Shown one piece after another: positions 60,339 to 64,000 of a stretch of 64,000 nt of DNA (its first letter is position 1; every line of letters begins with the position of its first letter). Source of the DNA: SLST01 sp964458555 (GTDB lineage Bacteria > Spirochaetota > Spirochaetia > DSM-27196 > SLST01). Where the stretch lies: positions 1-64,000 of the forward strand of contig CAYWJH010000007.1 of NCBI GenBank assembly GCA_964458555.1, read 5' to 3'. The notes under the pieces were generated by a model. The model searched no databases, had not been told where the DNA came from, and saw only the letters and a list, made by a program, of their open reading frames with translations. Made by a program: the position numbers and the translations under genes.

Positions 60339-61463
60339 CTACTCCCCCACCAGATCGCCCATCCCCGCCGCCTTCGCGGTCTCCACCGCCTCCTTCACGA
60401 GCTGGCTCTCGCCGCGTCGGCAGACGAGCACGCGCCCGTTCTTCACGACGACGTGCAGATCGTTCACCCCGCAGAGCGCGACCGGCAGGTCGGAGTCGAT
60501 GTGGTTCCCGGAGCTCTCGATCTCCACGATCGACGCCGCGCCGGGCGCGGTCGCACGGTCGGGCGACGGCGAGAGGCTCGCCGCCTCGTCCCAGCTCCCC
60601 ACGTCGCTCCACGCGAAGCTCGCCGGCACGACCGCAACCCGCTCGCTCTTCTCCAGGAGCGCGTAGTCGATGCTCGCCTTCGGCAACGACTCGTACACCG
60701 ATGCGAGCGCGTCCGGATCGGCGGCGCGCGATCCGTCGCTTCGGGATTCCAGGCCGATGCGGCCCGAACGCCCGAATACCCGCGCGATCTCCGGCGCGTG
60801 CTCGGCGAGCTCGTCGGCGAAGCGGCCGGCGGTGAACGCGAACATCCCGGCGTTCCAGTAGAAGTTCCCGCGGCGCAGGTACTCCTCGGCGGTCTCGCGG
60901 TCCGGCTTCTCGCGGAAGGCGTCCACCACGAGCCCGGTGGCGAGCCCGGCGCCGGCCTGGATGTAGCCGTAGCCGGTCTCCGGCCTCGTGGGCGCGATCC
61001 CGAAGGTGACGAGGTACCCCTCGCCGGCGAGCTGCACGGCGAGCCCGGCGTCGGCGGCGAAGCGGTCGACCGGCTCGATCACGTGGTCGGCGGTGAGCAC
61101 GAGCACCGACGCGTCGGGCGGATGCTCCTGCGCGATCCAGCGCACCCCCAGCGCGATCGCCGGCGCGGTGTTGCGCCCGACCGGCTCGGGGAGGTAGACG
61201 ACGCGAGAGAGGAGGTCGGGGGTGGCGAGCTCGCGCACGTGCTCGGCGATGGGCTCCACGTGGTCGCGATGGGTAACGACGACGATGGGCCCCTCGGGCG
61301 TCGCCGCGAGCGCGCGGAGGACCGCCTGCTGGACGAGGCTGGGCGGGCGGCCGTCCGCGCCGGCCGAACCGATGCGCATGAGCTGCTTGGGCGCGCTGGG
61401 GATGGAGGCCGGCCAGAGCCGCGTTCCCGACCCTCCGGCCATGATGATCGTTGCGTCAGCCAT
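60339..61463 (-). CDS. manC: Mannose-1-phosphate guanylyltransferase
   Basis: A 374-residue nucleotidyltransferase making GDP-mannose. The signature is MAGGSGTRLWPASIPSAPKQ; other motifs are EPVGRNTAPAIALGVRWIAQ, VLVLTADHVIEP, GYGYIQAGAG, FREKPDRETAEEYL, NFYWNAGMFAFTAGRF and SFAWSDVGSWDE. It is the single-domain form without the isomerase half. The start is 23 bases from divergent ilvE, and the -10 box TATAGT ends six bases before the ATG. Confidence 0.91.
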   Translation of the reverse strand: MADATIIMAGGSGTRLWPASIPSAPKQLMRIGSAGADGRPPSLVQQAVLRALAATPEGPIVVVTHRDHVEPIAEHVRELATPDLLSRVVYLPEPVGRNTAPAIALGVRWIAQEHPPDASVLVLTADHVIEPVDRFAADAGLAVQLAGEGYLVTFGIAPTRPETGYGYIQAGAGLATGLVVDAFREKPDRETAEEYLRRGNFYWNAGMFAFTAGRFADELAEHAPEIARVFGRSGRIGLESRSDGSRAADPDALASVYESLPKASIDYALLEKSERVAVVPASFAWSDVGSWDEAASLSPSPDRATAPGAASIVEIESSGNHIDSDLPVALCGVNDLHVVVKNGRVLVCRRGESQLVKEAVETAKAAGMGDLVGE

Positions 61464-61479
61464 GCTCCTACTATATCAT
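61451..61479. promoter_or_regulatory. Overlapping divergent promoters of manC and ilvE
   Basis: Plus strand: TTGCGT (61451-61456), 17 bases, TATCAT (61474-61479), 7 bases to the ilvE ATG at 61487. Minus strand: TATAGT (61475-61470), six bases to the manC ATG at 61463. The two -10 boxes overlap by two bases, and the ilvE -35 is inside the manC coding sequence. Confidence 0.5.
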
Positions 61480-61486
61480 GTTCGCC

Positions 61487-62581
61487 ATGGCTAGCAGTTT
61501 CACCCTGGCGATGTACCCGTGGGTCTACAAGGCGCAGTATCAGGACGACGGCTCGTGGACCGAGACGTACGACGAGAAGCCGCACAAGTCTCCCACCGAG
61601 GAGGCGGCGCTCCCGCCCGAAAAGCGGCGGGCGCTCCAGGGGTCGCGGAACTCGTTCCCCGAGCTGCCGCTCGTGAACTACACGACGCAGTACGGGATGG
61701 GCTGCTTCGAAGGGCTGAAGGCGTTCCCGCAGAAAGACGGCTCGCTGGCGATCTTCCGACCGGACGAGAACGGCGTGCGCATGGCCCGATCGATGGAGGG
61801 GCTCCTGATGCCCGTGTATCCGGCCGATCTCTTCGTCGAGGCGTGCGTCGAAGCAACGCGTCGCAACCACCGCCTGGGCTTCTCGCCGGACTACGACCCG
61901 GCGTGGGAGAAGACCGACTTCGTCGACGGCCACTCGATCTACATCCGGCCGTTCAGCTACTCGGAGCCGGGGATCGGGCTGAACCTCTCGTCGAAGCCGT
62001 GGGTCGTCATGGTCGAGACCGAGGTGGGAAGCTACTTCGACCCGGAGGCCGACGCGAAGGCGATCACGACCGACAAGGTCCGTGCGACCCCCGGCGGCAC
62101 CGGCTGGATCAAGTGCGACGCCAACTACGTCATCCCCACCCTGACGAAGAAATCGGTCCAGAAGCAGGGCTACATGGAGGCGATCTTCCTCGACGCGGCC
62201 GAACAGCGCTACGTCGAAGAGGGGTCGAGCTGCAACGTCTTCTTCCTGCTGTCGAACGGCACGCTCGTCACGCCGTCGCTCGAGGACACGGTCCTGCCCG
62301 GCATCAACCGCAAGAGCGTCGTCGACATCGCGCGCTCGAAGGGCGTGAAGGTCGAGGAGCGCCGCGTGCCCATCGACGAAGTGATGGACGACGCGGTCGA
62401 GTGCTTCGTGACCGGCACCGCCGCCGGCGTGGCGTACCTCGAATCGATCGAGCACCACGGGACGACGCGCGTCTTCCGCGACGGCAAGGTGGGCGAGCTC
62501 ACCCACGAGCTGCGCTCGACGCTCAAGGGCATCCAGTACGGCACGGTCGAAGACGGCTTCGGCTGGATGGTGCCGGTGTAG
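61487..62581 (+). CDS. ilvE: Branched-chain amino acid aminotransferase
   Basis: A 364-residue class IV PLP aminotransferase. The start at 61487 (MASSFTLAMYPWVYKAQYQD) is preferred over the ATG at 61478 because the -10 box covers the latter. Family motifs are QYGMGCFEGLKAF, YIRPFSYSEPG, the PLP Lys in GGTGWIKCDANYVIPTL, EAIFLDAAEQRYVEEGSSCN and VTGTAAGVAYLESI. The long N-terminus before YGMGCFEG is the eukaryote/actinobacterial-like form of the enzyme rather than the short E. coli form. Confidence 0.93.
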   Translation: MASSFTLAMYPWVYKAQYQDDGSWTETYDEKPHKSPTEEAALPPEKRRALQGSRNSFPELPLVNYTTQYGMGCFEGLKAFPQKDGSLAIFRPDENGVRMARSMEGLLMPVYPADLFVEACVEATRRNHRLGFSPDYDPAWEKTDFVDGHSIYIRPFSYSEPGIGLNLSSKPWVVMVETEVGSYFDPEADAKAITTDKVRATPGGTGWIKCDANYVIPTLTKKSVQKQGYMEAIFLDAAEQRYVEEGSSCNVFFLLSNGTLVTPSLEDTVLPGINRKSVVDIARSKGVKVEERRVPIDEVMDDAVECFVTGTAAGVAYLESIEHHGTTRVFRDGKVGELTHELRSTLKGIQYGTVEDGFGWMVPV

Positions 62582-64000
62582 TCAGAACACCAGGTCGTCG
62601 AGGTCCTCGGGGATATCGTTGTAGATCTGCATCTTGTACTCGGGCCGCGGGTAGAGCGCCTCGCGCTGGTTGAGGTAGGCGAGATCGACGGCGTCCGACC
62701 GTGAGAGCGTGGCCGGGTCGCGCTGATAGTTCTCGGCGAGCTCGGTCGATTGCGTGAAGTAGACGAGGCTCTGCGAGTACTTGTCGGGGTCGCTGTTCTG
62801 CTCGGAGAGCTCATAGAGCGCGACGCCGAGGTTGTTGTACCCGCGGAAGAGGTACTCGATGACCGACTGGTGCTCGGGGTCCTCGTCGACGAGCAGGTTC
62901 CGGATGCTGTCGCGCTGCCGCTCGGCGCGGTCGATGAGCTCGCGGTAGTACGCCTCCGAGGCGAAGTAGGTGGCGCGGCGAAAGTGCGTATTCGCGGTCG
63001 CCCACAGGAGCGCGTTCGTCTCCGCGGCGGGGTCGTCTGCGGCCGCGCGGAACTCGGCGAGCGCCTCCTCCAGTCGTCCGCCACGGTAGTGGACGAAGCC
63101 CTGTTTGTAGTCGAGGTCCGAGCTGCCGTAGCCGGCGGCCTCCGCGTTGTCGAACTGGGCGAGCGCCCGCTCGTACTCCCGCCCCACGTAGTAGAAGACG
63201 TCCCCGAGCCGGGCGTAGGCACGGGCGAGCTCGGGGTCGGGGCCCAGGATGCGGCGCTCGCGGCCCCGCTCGTAGAGCTCGATCGCGCGCGTGAACTGCT
63301 CCTGCGCGTCGAGGTAGTTGCCCGCGTCGTACTCGTTCTCGCCCATGCGCGTGTGCGTGTCGACGAGCATCGCGCGCCGCTCGGCGGTAAACGGCTGCGC
63401 GTCGGCGAGCAGCCGCCGGGCCGTGTCGAGCGCGAGCTCCTCCTCCCCGAAGGCCGATATCTCGCGGTAGTAGCGCGCGAGGTGGTAGTGGAGCTCGGGA
63501 ACGGTCCGATCGACCTCGAAGGCGCGGAAGATCACGTCCTCCACGTCGCCGAGCAGATCGTTGTCGATGAGGTACCCGGCGAGCTCGGCGTAGATCTCCG
63601 GGTTGATCTGAGCCCGCGGGTCGTTCTGGAACGCGGTTTTGATCGCGATGACCTCGTCCAGGTTGTCGGTCGCGATGAAGTAGCGCAGCATCCGGAAGAG
63701 GAGCTCGTCGGTCTGGCCGTACTGCTCCATGAGCCGCGCGTACGCCAGGCGCGCGTCCTCGTACCGAGCCGGATCGTCCTCCGCCCAGCGCATAGAGTTG
63801 TCTCCGAGCGCGAGGCGGGCGTCGTAGTCGTTGGTGTCGCGGAAGAGCAGGAGGTTGATGAGCCGGTCGGCGCGCTCGTAGTTGCCGAGCATGCGCGACT
63901 CGAGCTCGGCGAACTCGAGCACGCCGCGCTTGGGAAGCGGATGGTTGGCGACGATCGGCGCGTAGGTCCGGCCGGCGAGCGCCTCGAGCGCGATCTCTCG
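62582..64000 (-). CDS. Large TPR-repeat protein, 5' end outside the window
   Basis: The frame is open from 62582 to the window edge, at least 472 residues; the apparent GTG start at 63922 is not needed. Many TPR-like units are visible: NYERADRLINLLLFRDTNDY, YEDARLALARL-type helices, GNYLDAQEQFTRAIELYERG, YVGREYERALAQFDNAEAAG, GGRLEEALAEFRAAADDPAA and FRGYNNLGVALYELSEQNSD. The C-terminus NDIPEDLDDLVF is acidic. Such long TPR proteins are common in spirochaetes. The stop abuts the ilvE stop, with no spacer. Confidence 0.82.
   Translation of the reverse strand, partial: REIALEALAGRTYAPIVANHPLPKRGVLEFAELESRMLGNYERADRLINLLLFRDTNDYDARLALGDNSMRWAEDDPARYEDARLAYARLMEQYGQTDELLFRMLRYFIATDNLDEVIAIKTAFQNDPRAQINPEIYAELAGYLIDNDLLGDVEDVIFRAFEVDRTVPELHYHLARYYREISAFGEEELALDTARRLLADAQPFTAERRAMLVDTHTRMGENEYDAGNYLDAQEQFTRAIELYERGRERRILGPDPELARAYARLGDVFYYVGREYERALAQFDNAEAAGYGSSDLDYKQGFVHYRGGRLEEALAEFRAAADDPAAETNALLWATANTHFRRATYFASEAYYRELIDRAERQRDSIRNLLVDEDPEHQSVIEYLFRGYNNLGVALYELSEQNSDPDKYSQSLVYFTQSTELAENYQRDPATLSRSDAVDLAYLNQREALYPRPEYKMQIYNDIPEDLDDLVF

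Overview
The window is dense, GC-rich bacterial chromosome (GC clearly above 60% by eye). It most resembles a free-living, carbohydrate-using spirochaete. Support for this comes from the secreted solute-binding proteins with an 'FASGGQE'/'FASGTQE' processing region and no lipobox, a major beta-barrel-like protein at 56303-57550, TPR and lamin-tail lipoproteins, and many sugar ABC and LacI/AraC genes. This is an inference from gene style; there is no rRNA to confirm it. I saw no tRNA, rRNA, insertion sequence, prophage or CRISPR array.

Layout. (1) 1-15.2 kb is a catabolic island. It holds a partial regulator, a URO-D-like protein, a propeller-like protein, a complete peptide-family ABC transporter (ATPases and binding protein on minus, TPR protein and permeases on plus), ThuA-like and Gfo/Idh/MocA proteins, and a large six-hairpin glycosidase-like protein. 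The context suggests oligosaccharide rather than peptide uptake. (2) 15.3-21 kb is an Ugp-like operon: LacI regulator, binding protein, two permeases, glycerophosphodiesterase and HAD phosphatase. It has no ATPase and carries two copies of a TTGAANNNNTTCAA operator. (3) 21-43 kb is mostly housekeeping: PhnP-like hydrolase, AraC regulator, FabF, encapsulated-ferritin-like protein, FecR protein, phosphotriesterase-like, NRDE, DinB, archaeal-type CoaBC, homoserine dehydrogenase, glucan phosphorylase, a ZIP transporter with a cyclic-nucleotide domain in its loop, DUF554, a VWA protein, GlmS, a Crp/Fnr regulator and thioredoxin. (4) 43.1-49.8 kb is a complete trp operon, trpE-trpGD-trpCF-trpB-trpA. 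Every junction is an ATGA overlap. It is preceded by an unannotated leader peptide ending in MNWWWT and an attenuator. (5) 49.9-55.5 kb and 58.8-60.3 kb form a toxin-antitoxin island with both live and decayed systems: two VapBC-type pairs, a RelBE/ParDE-type pair, AbiEi with a toxin stub, a second AbiEi pseudogene, MNT/HepT twice (one HepT broken), a MazEF-type pair, and a DUF4143 ATPase plus a relic of a second one. Ssb and the major outer-membrane protein sit within and between these parts. (6) 60.3-64 kb holds manC and ilvE, divergent with overlapping promoters, and a TPR protein that runs off the end.

The strongest cross-cutting signal is promoter placement. At about eighteen genes a sigma70-like -10 box, often with a TTG-type -35 box 17 bp upstream, ends only 5-9 bases before the start codon. 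This predicts leaderless mRNAs, including the trp leader peptide and several toxin-antitoxin operons. Genes expected to be highly expressed (binding proteins, the outer-membrane protein, trpE) instead have normal leaders and Shine-Dalgarno sites.
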